A stretch of DNA of 64,000 nucleotides from Streptococcus viridans (GTDB lineage Bacteria > Bacillota > Bacilli > Lactobacillales > Streptococcaceae): NCBI RefSeq assembly GCF_900636365.1, contig NZ_LR134266.1, forward strand, positions 1,873,501 through 1,937,500, given 5' to 3'. This document shows positions 1-7,177 of this stretch, piece after piece; the first letter of the stretch is position 1; every line of letters starts with the position of its first letter. Made by a program: the position numbers and the translations under genes. Below the pieces are notes generated by a model. It was not told where the DNA came from and made no database searches. It was given only the letters and a program-made list of their open reading frames with translations.

Positions 1-160
1 CAGCTTTCTTAGCTGCCTTAGCCATACCTTTTTCGCGAAGCAATTCGATTGCTTTTTCGATGTCACCATCAACCTCAACCAAGGCTTTCTTAGCGTCCAT
101 GACACCAGCACCAGATTTTTCACGCAACTCTTTAACAAGTTTAGCTGTAATTTCTGCCAT
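1..160 (-). CDS. tsf: Elongation factor Ts, N-terminal part (gene runs off the window)
   Basis: EF-Ts exchanges GDP for GTP on EF-Tu in the cytoplasm. Only about 53 N-terminal codons are inside the window. They read [20 protein letters not shown] and continue with the MDAKKAL segment typical of the EF-Ts UBA-like N-terminal domain, which binds EF-Tu. The ATG is preceded by AGGAG with 7 nt spacing. It lies downstream of rpsB on the same strand, the usual rpsB-tsf order, with a strong hairpin between the two genes. The rest of the gene lies beyond the left edge. Confidence 0.95.
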
Positions 161-180
161 TTTGATTCTCCTATATTTTT

Positions 181-218
181 TTAAAAATAGGAGAGCCGGG
201 CTAAGCCCCGCCCTCCTA
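181..218 (-). terminator. rpsB-tsf intercistronic hairpin, probable attenuator or partial terminator
   Basis: Read on the minus strand, TAGGAGGGC and GGCTCTCCTA form the lower stem (one G-T pair) and GGG/CCC the upper stem, with one G-G mismatch. Five T follow, and then A. Placed between rpsB and tsf, it would lower tsf transcription or protect the rpsB 3' end. A comparable attenuator is known between these genes in E. coli; its use here is inferred. Confidence 0.6.
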
Positions 219-238
219 GGTAATTACGATTGTAATAA

Positions 239-1021
239 TTAAGCGTTGTCGCCTTCTACAACTTCAACGATTTCTTCGATTGAATCTGCTTGAGTTTCAG
301 TTGCTGCCAATTCAGCTTCAACTGATGCAACTGCATCTTCACCTTGACGTCCTTCGATAACAGCGTCAGCCATTTTCGCAGTGATCAATTTAACAGCGCG
401 GATAGCATCATCGTTTGCTGGGATGATTACATCGATATCGTCTGGATCAGTGTTTGTGTCGACCATCGCTACAACTGGGATACCCAATTTCTTAGCTTCT
501 TTAACAGCGATTTGCTCTTTGTGTGGGTCAACAACGTACATTACGTCTGGGATACGAGGCATATCTTCGATACCACCCAAGAATTTTTCAAGACGAGCGC
601 GTTGTTTGTTAAGAAGTGCCACTTCTTTCTTAGGAAGAACATCGAAGATTCCTTCTTCTTCCATGCGTTTGATTTCTTTCAAACGAGCGATACGTTTTTG
701 GATTGTTCCCCAGTTAGTAAGGGTACCACCCAACCAACGGTGGTTGATGTAGTATTGACCTGAACGAACAGCTTCTTCAGCAACAGCTTCAGCAGCTTGT
801 TTCTTAGTACCAACAAACAATACAACTGCGTCGTTTGCAGCAGCATCACGCATGAAGTCATATGCTTGGTCAGCGTATTTTACAGTTTGTTGCAAGTCGA
901 TAACGTGGATTCCGTTACGCTCAGTGAAGATGTACTTAGCCATCTTAGGGTTCCAGCGACGAGTTTGGTGACCAAAGTGTACACCAGCCTCAAGAAGTTG
1001 TTTCATTGAAATTACTGCCAT
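239..1021 (-). CDS. rpsB: 30S ribosomal protein S2
   Basis: S2 is a late-assembling small-subunit protein needed for S1 docking and initiation. The 260-aa protein starts [20 protein letters not shown] and carries the S2 signatures [13 protein letters not shown] and the later PDVMYVVDP segment. The reading frame stays open 50 codons upstream, but the ATG at 1021 has AAGGAG at the right distance and matches the family N-terminus, so it is the start. The C-terminal tail is acidic and extended ([11 protein letters not shown] onward), as in streptococci. A good promoter lies 120 nt upstream, leaving a long leader, and tsf follows. Confidence 0.97.
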   Translation of the reverse strand: MAVISMKQLLEAGVHFGHQTRRWNPKMAKYIFTERNGIHVIDLQQTVKYADQAYDFMRDAAANDAVVLFVGTKKQAAEAVAEEAVRSGQYYINHRWLGGTLTNWGTIQKRIARLKEIKRMEEEGIFDVLPKKEVALLNKQRARLEKFLGGIEDMPRIPDVMYVVDPHKEQIAVKEAKKLGIPVVAMVDTNTDPDDIDVIIPANDDAIRAVKLITAKMADAVIEGRQGEDAVASVEAELAATETQADSIEEIVEVVEGDNA

Positions 1022-1136
1022 GAGTAAATTCTCCTTTTTGTTTTTTTCTCCTCTCCCAGACGTCAGCTTGCAACACGACCACAAGGGCAACGGTGCCACA
1101 ATGGTTCCGGGATGAGTATTTATTGCTTTACGCAAC
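1022..1136 (-). promoter_or_regulatory. Long 5' leader of rpsB, possible ribosomal-protein leader
   Basis: About 115 nt separate the predicted transcription start from the rpsB ATG. The leader contains several GC-rich complementary blocks (for example CATCCC...GGGAG and GGCACCG) in an otherwise AT-rich intergene. This suggests a folded leader of the kind used for S2 autoregulation. I cannot assign it to a named RNA family by eye. Confidence 0.4.
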
Positions 1137-1142
1137 TTTATT

Positions 1143-1171
1143 AGTATAGCAGATTTAGAAGCTTTTTGCAA
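1143..1171 (-). promoter_or_regulatory. rpsB promoter
   Basis: On the minus strand TTGCAA, a 17-bp spacer and TATACT form a near-consensus sigma-A promoter directed at rpsB-tsf. Confidence 0.85.
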
Positions 1172-1292
1172 GTCATTTGAGAGAAATTCCTAGACTTTCC
1201 TGCTTTTCTTCAGGACCTTCCTCCTTCCTTTTATTTTTTCTGCTCGATTCTCATTCTTTCCCTTTCAGAGGACTTTTGTCTGAAATTTTTTC

Positions 1293-1321
1293 TTGACCTT
1301 ATCTGATTTTTAAGATAAAAT
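1293..1321 (+). promoter_or_regulatory. tRNA-Cys promoter
   Basis: TTGACC, 17 bp, TAAAAT; the tRNA begins 13 nt after the -10 box, as expected for a short-leader tRNA transcript. Confidence 0.8.
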
Positions 1322-1333
1322 AGAATATGTTGT

Positions 1334-1404
1334 GGCGGTATAGCCAAGTGGTAAGGCACGGCTCTGCAAAAGCTTGATCGTCGGTTCAAATCCGTCTACC
1401 GCCT
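1334..1404 (+). tRNA. tRNA-Cys (anticodon GCA)
   Basis: A 71-nt cloverleaf. The acceptor arms GGCGGTA and TACCGCC pair over 7 bp with discriminator T. The D arm is GCC/GGC around AAGTGGTAA, the anticodon loop CTGCAAA contains GCA, and the T loop is TTCAAAT. No CCA is encoded. It stands alone with its own promoter and is followed by a terminator. Confidence 0.95.
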
Positions 1405-1422
1405 TCACAAACAAATATCAAT

Positions 1423-1445
1423 GAGCCCAGCAATGGGCTTTTTTG
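1423..1445 (+). terminator. tRNA-Cys terminator
   Basis: AGCCCA-gcaa-TGGGCT followed by seven T, 20 nt after the tRNA end. Confidence 0.85.
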
Positions 1446-1523
1446 ATACATCAGCTTGATGGAATCTCACTTTCGCCCCTTTGTCAGTGATTGTGTTTTC
1501 CATTCATGAAAGGAAACGATATT

Positions 1524-2243
1524 ATGAAAAAAGTTACCTTATATGCTCTCAGCATCCTCTCTTTGGCCATGCTCGCTGCTTGCCAACCAGCACAAGAAGA
1601 GACTCACCAAAGAAAACCTCTTGTGAGCAGCTCTAAAAAAACCTCTAAAAGCTCTAAGAGTTCTAGAAGTTCATACTCTAAAAAGGCATCCAGCAAAAAG
1701 GATTTTTCATCAGGCTTCGACGATGATCATTCTCATATCTCTTCAGACTCTAACACGCGCGAGGATCCTAACTATACAATGAGCTTGATGGACCAAGGAG
1801 AATCACTGGAAGCTATCGGGGATATCCCTGAAATGCCAAAATGGGTTGCCTTCAAAGAGATTAAAGTGGAAATCCTCGTCGGAAATGAAGCCCTTGCCCC
1901 TACTACAAAAGATGAAGCCATCAGCAAGTTAGGCCCTACTGATTCCACTTCTGATAATAGTGGTTACTGGCATGGGGAGGGCAGTGGTATCATGATTAGT
2001 TTTAATGAAAAAGGCCAAGCTACTAACAAAATTGCCACCTTGCCTAACTCTAAAAAGGTTACGAATCTCAAGGATATTCAACCTGGAATGACGGCTAAAG
2101 AAGTCATTGAAAAACACGGCCGTCCAGAAACTGTTTTCGTCTTTGGCTACGCGACTATCTTTACTTGGAAAGGTGAAGACGGGAAGGACTACTCTGTCGG
2201 TTTTGACAAAGAAACAGTCTTCCAAGTCTCTGAGCCTGCATAA
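1524..2243 (+). CDS. Secreted lipoprotein with SmpA/BamE-like C-terminal fold
   Basis: The 239-aa protein starts at the ATG that follows AAAGGAAA; the frame opens 11 codons earlier without a ribosome site. A lipoprotein signal (MKKVTLYALSILSLAMLAAC, lipobox LAAC) is followed by a long Ser/Lys linker (KKTSKSSKSSRSS) and an acidic His patch DDDHSHIS. The C-terminal half contains two SmpA-like units, including IQPGMTAKEVIEKHGRPETV, a motif typical of small beta-sheet lipoproteins that pair in the envelope. No enzyme motif is visible and the specific role is unknown. It is monocistronic and ends at a strong bidirectional hairpin facing nusG. No clear promoter was seen between the tRNA terminator and the gene. 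Confidence 0.85.
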   Translation: MKKVTLYALSILSLAMLAACQPAQEETHQRKPLVSSSKKTSKSSKSSRSSYSKKASSKKDFSSGFDDDHSHISSDSNTREDPNYTMSLMDQGESLEAIGDIPEMPKWVAFKEIKVEILVGNEALAPTTKDEAISKLGPTDSTSDNSGYWHGEGSGIMISFNEKGQATNKIATLPNSKKVTNLKDIQPGMTAKEVIEKHGRPETVFVFGYATIFTWKGEDGKDYSVGFDKETVFQVSEPA

Positions 2244-2264
2244 GAATCCCTTCTCAACAAACAC

Positions 2265-2300
2265 AAATCCTCCAAGACGCTGGTCTTGGAGGATTTCTTT
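2265..2300. terminator. Bidirectional terminator between the lipoprotein gene and nusG
   Basis: A 14-bp perfect stem (AAATCCTCCAAGAC with GTCTTGGAGGATTT, loop GCTG) lies between convergent genes. T-rich sequence follows on the plus strand and the A/T arms serve the minus strand. Confidence 0.8.
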
Positions 2301-2331
2301 GTATCAAGGGGGAAGGCCCCTTTTTCATTCC

Positions 2332-2868
2332 TTATAATTCTGCAATTTGATTGAGGTTGACTTCTGCCACAGTGTCATTTCCAAACATGGTGATAATCAT
2401 TTTCACCTTGTTGTTATCGATTTCTGTGATCTTACCAGTGTAGTCTGCAAAGGCACCATCGATAATGCGTACAGTATCTCCCACCTTCACATCAATGTTG
2501 AAATCTTGAACTGTTTGTCCCATCGAAATCAAGATGTTACGAATCTCGTCTTCCAAAAGTGGAGTTGGTTTTGAACGGTTCCCGTGTGATCCAACAAATC
2601 CTGTTACGTTTGGTGTATTCCGAACAACAAACCAAGCTTCATCAGTCATGACCATTTCTACTAAGACATAACCAGGGAAGCGATTTTCTTCGATTTCTTT
2701 TGTTTTCCCGTTCTTCTCGATTTGCACAGTTTGAGTAGGGATTTCTACACGCAAGATGTTTTCCAACATGTTATATGTTTGTGCGCGTTGAAGAAGGTTT
2801 TCCTTCACTTTGTTTTCATATCCTGAGTAGGTCTGTAGGACAAACCAGCCTTTGTCAAAACTATCCAT
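2332..2868 (-). CDS. nusG: Transcription termination/antitermination factor NusG
   Basis: NusG binds the RNA polymerase clamp and modulates pausing, and it couples transcription to translation or Rho. The 178-aa protein has the NGN domain opening (GWFVLQTYSGYENKVKENL) and a C-terminal KOW domain around residues 125-178 (VKVGDTVRIIDGAFADYTGK). Length and both domains are normal for the family. It follows rpmG and secE as in most bacteria. However, a 185-nt gap with a terminator, a separate promoter and a second terminator-like hairpin sits in front of it, so its expression looks uncoupled from secE. Confidence 0.97.
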   Translation of the reverse strand: MDSFDKGWFVLQTYSGYENKVKENLLQRAQTYNMLENILRVEIPTQTVQIEKNGKTKEIEENRFPGYVLVEMVMTDEAWFVVRNTPNVTGFVGSHGNRSKPTPLLEDEIRNILISMGQTVQDFNIDVKVGDTVRIIDGAFADYTGKITEIDNNKVKMIITMFGNDTVAEVNLNQIAEL

Positions 2869-2918
2869 TTTTGTTTCCTTTCTTATCTACCAGAGGTCCA
2901 TCGTTTCATCACGATACT

Positions 2919-2939
2919 AAAAAAAGCCTTCTGGCTCTT
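2919..2939 (-). terminator. Terminator-like hairpin inside the nusG leader
   Basis: Minus strand: AAGAGCC-agaa-GGCTTTT (one G-T pair) running into seven T. It sits about 10-30 nt downstream of the predicted nusG start site and 50 nt before the nusG ATG, which is the position of an attenuator. Confidence 0.55.
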
Positions 2940-2953
2940 GTTTTCCTAGCTCC

Positions 2954-2962
2954 ATTATAACA
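2954..2962 (-). promoter_or_regulatory. nusG promoter (extended -10)
   Basis: Minus strand TGTTATAAT is an extended -10 box (TGn-TATAAT). The -35 region is poor. It would give a leader of about 80 nt. Confidence 0.65.
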
Positions 2963-3014
2963 TAAAACCGGAGAAAGCAAAGCAGTTTCTCTTGTTTTTC
3001 TTCAGCAAGATAAG

Positions 3015-3038
3015 AAAAAAAGCATCCACTGAGGACGC
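3015..3038 (-). terminator. Terminator after secE
   Basis: Minus strand: GCGTCC-tcagt-GGATGC (one G-T pair) followed by seven T, 16 nt after the secE stop codon. It separates rpmG-secE from nusG. Confidence 0.7.
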
Positions 3039-3053
3039 AAATTTGTTTCTTTT

Positions 3054-3230
3054 TTAGAACATATCGATTAGCTTCAAAATACCTTTAGCCACTACTTGGT
3101 CAAATAAATAAATCAAAGCTACAAAAAAAGCGGTGTACTCAATCACGGAGATAAAGTTTTTCCATCTTTCCTTGCGATTTGGCCAAGTCGTGTTTTTTAG
3201 CAAGACAAAAATATCTTTAAAAAATTTCAC
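3054..3230 (-). CDS. secE: Preprotein translocase subunit SecE (GTG start)
   Basis: SecE is the small membrane subunit that clamps SecY in the general secretion channel. I read a 58-aa frame from a GTG at 3230: an amphipathic helix with the family motif TTWPNRKERWKNFISV, then one membrane segment (VIEYTAFFVALIYLFDQVV). The length is normal for single-TM SecE of Gram-positives. The GTG is chosen because AGGAG overlaps the rpmG stop codon 5 nt upstream. The only nearby ATG (GAATGTTGTGA) hits a stop after one codon. It is cotranscribed with rpmG. Confidence 0.92.
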   Translation of the reverse strand: MKFFKDIFVLLKNTTWPNRKERWKNFISVIEYTAFFVALIYLFDQVVAKGILKLIDMF

Positions 3231-3239
3231 AACATTCTC

Positions 3240-3392
3240 CTATCTGGTTTCTTTATGAATTGTATATTTGCTACAATGTTTACAAAACTTGTTAACTTCT
3301 AGACGTTTTGGTTTTGGCGTCGCACTCAACTTGATTGAGTAGTTGCGTGACCCACAAACCGTACACGCTAGACTTGCTTTTTTTAATGCCAT
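3240..3392 (-). CDS. rpmG: 50S ribosomal protein L33, zinc-binding type
   Basis: A 50-aa protein starting [20 protein letters not shown]. Two CxxC pairs (CTVC and CKHC) form the zinc ribbon of the C+ form of L33; the zinc-free paralogues lack them. The ATG at 3392 follows GGAGG. It is the first gene of a short rpmG-secE transcript with a good promoter directly upstream. L33 sits in the large subunit near the E site. The secE ribosome site overlaps its stop codon, which suggests translational coupling. Confidence 0.95.
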   Translation of the reverse strand: MALKKASLACTVCGSRNYSIKLSATPKPKRLEVNKFCKHCSKYTIHKETR

Positions 3393-3410
3393 AACGCCTC
3401 CATTCACACC

Positions 3411-3439
3411 ATTATAGCAAGTTTTCCACTATTTGACAA
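3411..3439 (-). promoter_or_regulatory. rpmG-secE promoter
   Basis: Minus strand TTGTCA, 17 bp, TATAAT, ending 18 nt before the rpmG ATG. Confidence 0.85.
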
Positions 3440-3469
3440 GTTCTTCTGCTCTCTGGAAGCGCATTTTGT

Positions 3470-3497
3470 TTGGCTTTTCTCTACGATTTGGTACAAT
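3470..3497 (+). promoter_or_regulatory. Promoter of the zinc metallopeptidase gene
   Basis: TTGGCT, 16 bp, TACAAT, followed by AAGGAG and the ATG at 3519. Confidence 0.5.
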
Positions 3498-3518
3498 ATA
3501 GGAGATAAAGGAGAAATT

Positions 3519-4438
3519 ATGAAAAGCGATCATCTAAAAGAAAGTAAAAACATTGAAGACCGTCGCGGGCAAAGTGGCGGAAGCTACTCATCTGGTCGCT
3601 CTGGTGGGAATTTAGGGGGGGGATTTTACAAATCCTCCTCTCACCTGGAAGCTTCAAGAGTAAACTAATCTTGATCCTGGTCCTCATCTTTTTGAGCGGT
3701 GGAGCTGGATTAAGCGGGCTCTTTGACCAAGGTCAAAGCACGCAGAACTATAACTCAGGACAAGTCACGCGCCAAAGCAATACCCAGGTGAGTGACGGAG
3801 ATAGCAAATTCGTCAGTCAAGTCCTTGGAACTACTGAGGATTTCTGGGGGCAAACCTTCCAAAATGAAGGCCGAACCTATCACAAGCCAACCTTGGTTTT
3901 CTATACAGGTCAAACTCGAACTGGCTGTGGTGTAGGCCAAGCATCTGCCGGCCCCTTCTACTGTCCGACAGACCAAAAGATCTATTTGGACATCAGCTTC
4001 TACAAAGAGTTGACCACCAAATACAAGGCTAGCGGAGATTTTGCTATGGCTTATGTCATCGCTCACGAAGTCGGCCACCACATCCAAAACGAATTGGGGA
4101 CTCTTCAGAGTTACCAGAAAGCCATCCGAGGGAAAAGCGAGACAGAAAAAAATGCCCTCAATGTCCGTTTGGAACTTCAAGCTGACTACTATGCGGGTAT
4201 GTGGGCTCGCTACATTGAAGAACAAGGCCTCATGGAGACAGGAGATATCGAAGAAGCGCTCAATGCTGCCCATGCCGTGGGGGATGATACCCTTCAAGAA
4301 CAAGCCTATGGCTACTCCGTCCCTGATAGCTTCACCCACGGGACTTCTGAACAACGCATGCGCTGGTTCAAACGTGGTTACCAATATGGTGATTTTGAGC
4401 ACGGAGATACCTTCAGCGTCTCTGACGAAGACTTGTAA
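3519..4438 (+). pseudogene. Neutral zinc metallopeptidase (YpfJ/pfam04228 type), frameshifted at a G8 tract
   Basis: The ATG at 3519 (AAGGAG 7 nt upstream) opens a frame reading MKSDHLKESKNIEDRRGQSG. It hits TAA at 3666 because a run of eight G at 3615-3622 moves the ribosome out of phase. With nine (or six) G the frame continues as GGGILQILLSPGSFKSKLIL, a membrane segment, and then the peptidase domain. The catalytic motif HEVGHH (in YVIAHEVGHHIQNELG) and the downstream Glu-containing ELQADYYAG helix are intact to the TAA at 4436-4438. An internal TTG at 3671 has no ribosome site. Either this is a real null allele, a phase-variable tract, or a sequencing error. The family is membrane-anchored and its substrate is unknown. 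Confidence 0.8.
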
Positions 4439-4453
4439 CAACCCTAAAACCAA

Positions 4454-4486
4454 AAGCCTTTCAGGTCATCATCTGAAGGCTTTTTT
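4454..4486 (+). terminator. Terminator after the metallopeptidase gene
   Basis: AAGCCTTTCAG-gtcatcat-CTGAAGGCTT (one bulged T) followed by a run of six T. Confidence 0.8.
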
Positions 4487-4576
4487 AGCACCCTATCGAT
4501 AGCTATCTGAGCATTATAATGGCTGGGGGGTATTCAATAAATATAATTTTATATGGAGTTGTTCAACTCTATCTTG

Positions 4577-4711
4577 AAACTTTCCGCCGTGAGAAAAGTG
4601 CTTGAAACATTATGTTTCAAGCACTCGGGAGTTTTGAAGCCTTAGATTCAAAACTAAGTCATGGAACTTCTTCGAAGTTCGCTGACGTCCGTACTCACCT
4701 AAGGAAAGTTT
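4577..4711 (+). repeat. Structured repeat element A, copy 1
   Basis: A 135-bp element with inverted ends AAACTTTCC/GGAAAGTTT and an inner GTGAG/CTCAC. It encloses three hairpins: GTGCTTGAAACA-tta-TGTTTCAAGCAC, AGTTTTGAA-gccttaga-TTCAAAACT, and GAACTTC-ttc-GAAGTTC. The 4487-4762 gap between the convergent metallopeptidase and pbp2a genes holds nothing else that I recognise. Confidence 0.9.
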
Positions 4712-4762
4712 CTAAGAAGACTGTGAATGGAAAGAATCTTCCCATCTTTTAAGCATCTATTT

Positions 4763-6994
4763 TTAGAATCCAAACCAACCTTTGAAAGTATCCCAGGCAT
4801 TTTGTGCTTTTCCAGGAATATCTGCTTCATCGATGGCTTTTTTGGCATCGTCTACGATACCTGCAGCGCGTTCTTTGACCGTATCAAAGAAGCCCTTGTC
4901 CTCTTCTGGACTCTCTGTTTCTGTTTCTTGACCGACAGGGGCAATGCCATTTTCCTGGTAAGAATTTTTCTCATTGTCAAAGCTAGTTCCTTCTGTATAA
5001 GGAAGGACGCTATTGGCTACATTTCGGAAGATCACTGAGGCTGTCTCTGCACTGGTCCCTGTCAAATAGTGGGTTTCATCCGTCTTAGGGAAGCCTAGCC
5101 ACTGACTAATGACCACATCTGGCGTGTAGCCGATGACCCACTGGTCTCCGGAAAGATCGGGATTGAAGTCCGTTTCAGTCGTTCCTGTTTTACCAGCCAT
5201 GGTATAACCATATGGTGCTGCATTGACACCCGTTCCATTGGTAAAGGTTCCTAACATCATATTAGTCATCTTCTTATTGGCTGAACTGCTGAGCACTCGT
5301 TTCGATTTCTGGCTGTGACTTTTCACCACCTGACCGCTAGCATTTTCAATCTTCGTAATGAGATGGGCATCGTTCATCACTCCATCGTTGGCAAAGGTTC
5401 CATAGGCCTGAGCCATCTGAAGCGGATTGGTCGTCACACCAGATCCGAGAGCAACTCCGAGAGATCTGTCTACCTTGTCCATATTGAGACCAAATTTTGT
5501 CCCGTAATCAAAGACCGTATTAAGCCCTAACTCATTGGCTGTAGCGACTGCTGGAAGATTGAGAGATTCTGCCAAGGCTTGGTACATAGGGACAGTCGGG
5601 CTACCTTGAATGCCGCCGTAGTTATCGACTGTATAACTACCGTAGACCTTAGTCGTATTGTCCAATTCTTTGTTGGTCGACCAGCCGTTGGCAACAGCTG
5701 GACTATACACGACAAGAGGTTTAATGGTAGAACCAGGACTTCTCGCAGATTGAGTCGCATAGTTGTAACTTCTGAAGCCAACATCTTGGTCACTAGCCAC
5801 GCGTCCAACGATCGCCCGCACTCCTCCGGTCTTAGGATCCAGGGCTACACTACCAGATTCTGCCCGCGTGCCATCTTCGGCAACTGGGAAGAGATCTACA
5901 TTGTCGTAGATGACCTGCATGCTGGCTTGGTAATTCTGGTCCATCTCTGTGTAGATCCGGTAACCATTCTTGATGATATCTTCTTCTGTTAGACCATATT
6001 CGTTGACAGCCTCATTGATAACCGCGTCAAAATAGGACGGGTAGCGATAATCTTCTGACTTGCCTTCATAGGCATCAATCAGTTGGCCATGAATGTCGAC
6101 TGCGGCGAATTGATCTGCTGTGGCTTGATCGATATAACCAGCTGCGACCATATTTTGTAGGACCGTATTACGACGATTGGTCGCATTCTCGACAGAATAA
6201 AGTGGATTATAAATTTCTGGCCCCTTGAGCATACCGGCAAGGACAGCTGACTGATCCAAAGTCAACTCACTAGCGGATACACCGAAATACTTCTTAGAAG
6301 CATCTTCAATCCCCCAAACCCCATTCCCAAAATAGGCATTATTGAGGTACATGGTCAGGATTTCTTTCTTACTATATTTTTTGTTAATCTCAAGGGCTAG
6401 GAAGAACTCCTTGGCCTTCCGCTCAACCGTCTGATCCTGAGAAAGATAGGCATTTTTGGCCAACTGTTGGGTAATCGTCGATCCCCCACCAGAGCGACCG
6501 GCAGTCAAAATCGCCAGGAAGAAACGACCGTAGTTAATCCCACTATTTTTGTAGAAACTCCGGTCTTCCGTCGCAACAACTGCATTTTGCAAGTTTTCGC
6601 TAATGGCATCTAACTCAACGTAGGTCCCTTTTTGCCCCGTTAGGCTACCTGCTTGGTTCCCATCTTTATCATAGATGATCGTAGTCGCCTTGAGGGCATT
6701 TTGCAGATCTGCTACATTGGTTGTCTTGGCTATGTAAAAAAGATAACCTCCAACAATGAGACTAAAGGTCAGGCCAATCAGTAGGAAGATCTTGGTCAAG
6801 TGATACTTGCGCCAAAAGCGTCTGATCGGATGTTGGGAGTGAGATTTTCTCCGTGACTTTTCCGAGCGGCTATAGGTTGGAGCTTGCTCCTCCCCGTCCG
6901 TTGATAACTCAACCTCTTCCGCAATCTTCCTTGGGTTTTTTTCTCGTTGGAAATGACGAATCATTCCCTCCATTAATTCTTTTAATTTGTTCAT
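4763..6994 (-). CDS. pbp2a: Bifunctional class A penicillin-binding protein 2a
   Basis: Peptidoglycan glycosyltransferase plus transpeptidase, acting outside the membrane. The 743-aa protein has a basic cytoplasmic tail (residues 1-67) and one TM helix (about 68-89). A GT51 domain follows with catalytic Glu143 in ATEDRSF and the motif GGSTITQQLAK near 170. The transpeptidase domain has SxxK = STIK at 422-425, SLN at 477-479 and KTGT at 602-605. A low-complexity acidic tail closes it. All catalytic motifs are present and the length matches streptococcal PBP2a. It is monocistronic, upstream of rpmG-secE-nusG as in pneumococcus. Its -10 box lies so close to the ATG that the mRNA may be nearly leaderless. 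Confidence 0.95.
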   Translation of the reverse strand: MNKLKELMEGMIRHFQREKNPRKIAEEVELSTDGEEQAPTYSRSEKSRRKSHSQHPIRRFWRKYHLTKIFLLIGLTFSLIVGGYLFYIAKTTNVADLQNALKATTIIYDKDGNQAGSLTGQKGTYVELDAISENLQNAVVATEDRSFYKNSGINYGRFFLAILTAGRSGGGSTITQQLAKNAYLSQDQTVERKAKEFFLALEINKKYSKKEILTMYLNNAYFGNGVWGIEDASKKYFGVSASELTLDQSAVLAGMLKGPEIYNPLYSVENATNRRNTVLQNMVAAGYIDQATADQFAAVDIHGQLIDAYEGKSEDYRYPSYFDAVINEAVNEYGLTEEDIIKNGYRIYTEMDQNYQASMQVIYDNVDLFPVAEDGTRAESGSVALDPKTGGVRAIVGRVASDQDVGFRSYNYATQSARSPGSTIKPLVVYSPAVANGWSTNKELDNTTKVYGSYTVDNYGGIQGSPTVPMYQALAESLNLPAVATANELGLNTVFDYGTKFGLNMDKVDRSLGVALGSGVTTNPLQMAQAYGTFANDGVMNDAHLITKIENASGQVVKSHSQKSKRVLSSSANKKMTNMMLGTFTNGTGVNAAPYGYTMAGKTGTTETDFNPDLSGDQWVIGYTPDVVISQWLGFPKTDETHYLTGTSAETASVIFRNVANSVLPYTEGTSFDNEKNSYQENGIAPVGQETETESPEEDKGFFDTVKERAAGIVDDAKKAIDEADIPGKAQNAWDTFKGWFGF

Positions 6995-7001
6995 AGTCCC
7001 T

Positions 7002-7030
7002 ATTTTATCACCTTCCTAACGTCTAGACAA
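7002..7030 (-). promoter_or_regulatory. pbp2a promoter
   Basis: Minus strand TTGTCT, 17 bp, TAAAAT. Only 7 nt (AGGGACT) separate the -10 box from the ATG, so the transcript would start at or just before the start codon. Confidence 0.7.
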
Positions 7031-7162
7031 GAAAGACCTTCGCAAGAAAGGATACTTTTAGCTTTCTTTAAGGTTGCTATCTAGTCTACTCTAGGGCGGG
7101 TTTCAGCGTCTCGTCCCCCCCTTCCTCTCCCTCCTTCTCGCCTTTTCTTTCCTCTTGCTTTC

Positions 7163-7171
7163 TGATACAAT
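7163..7171 (+). promoter_or_regulatory. Extended -10 promoter of the pseudouridine synthase gene
   Basis: TGATACAAT (TGn-TACAAT) ends 6 nt before the ATG at 7178, with no ribosome-binding sequence between; the -35 is poor. This is the arrangement of a leaderless mRNA. Confidence 0.6.
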
Positions 7172-7177
7172 AACACT

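Noticed and set aside
344..861. Open frames opposite or out of phase with rpsB
   Set aside because: They lie entirely within rpsB, have no ribosome sites and show no family resemblance; they are shadows of a strongly biased gene.
3755..4453. Long minus-strand frame of 232 codons opposite the metallopeptidase gene
   Set aside because: The plus strand encodes a clear HEVGHH peptidase. The reverse frame has no ribosome site or recognisable domain.
4577..4711. Pneumococcal BOX or RUP element
   Set aside because: The conserved ends and internal blocks do not match the BOX-A/B/C or RUP consensus as I remember them. A database search would settle it.
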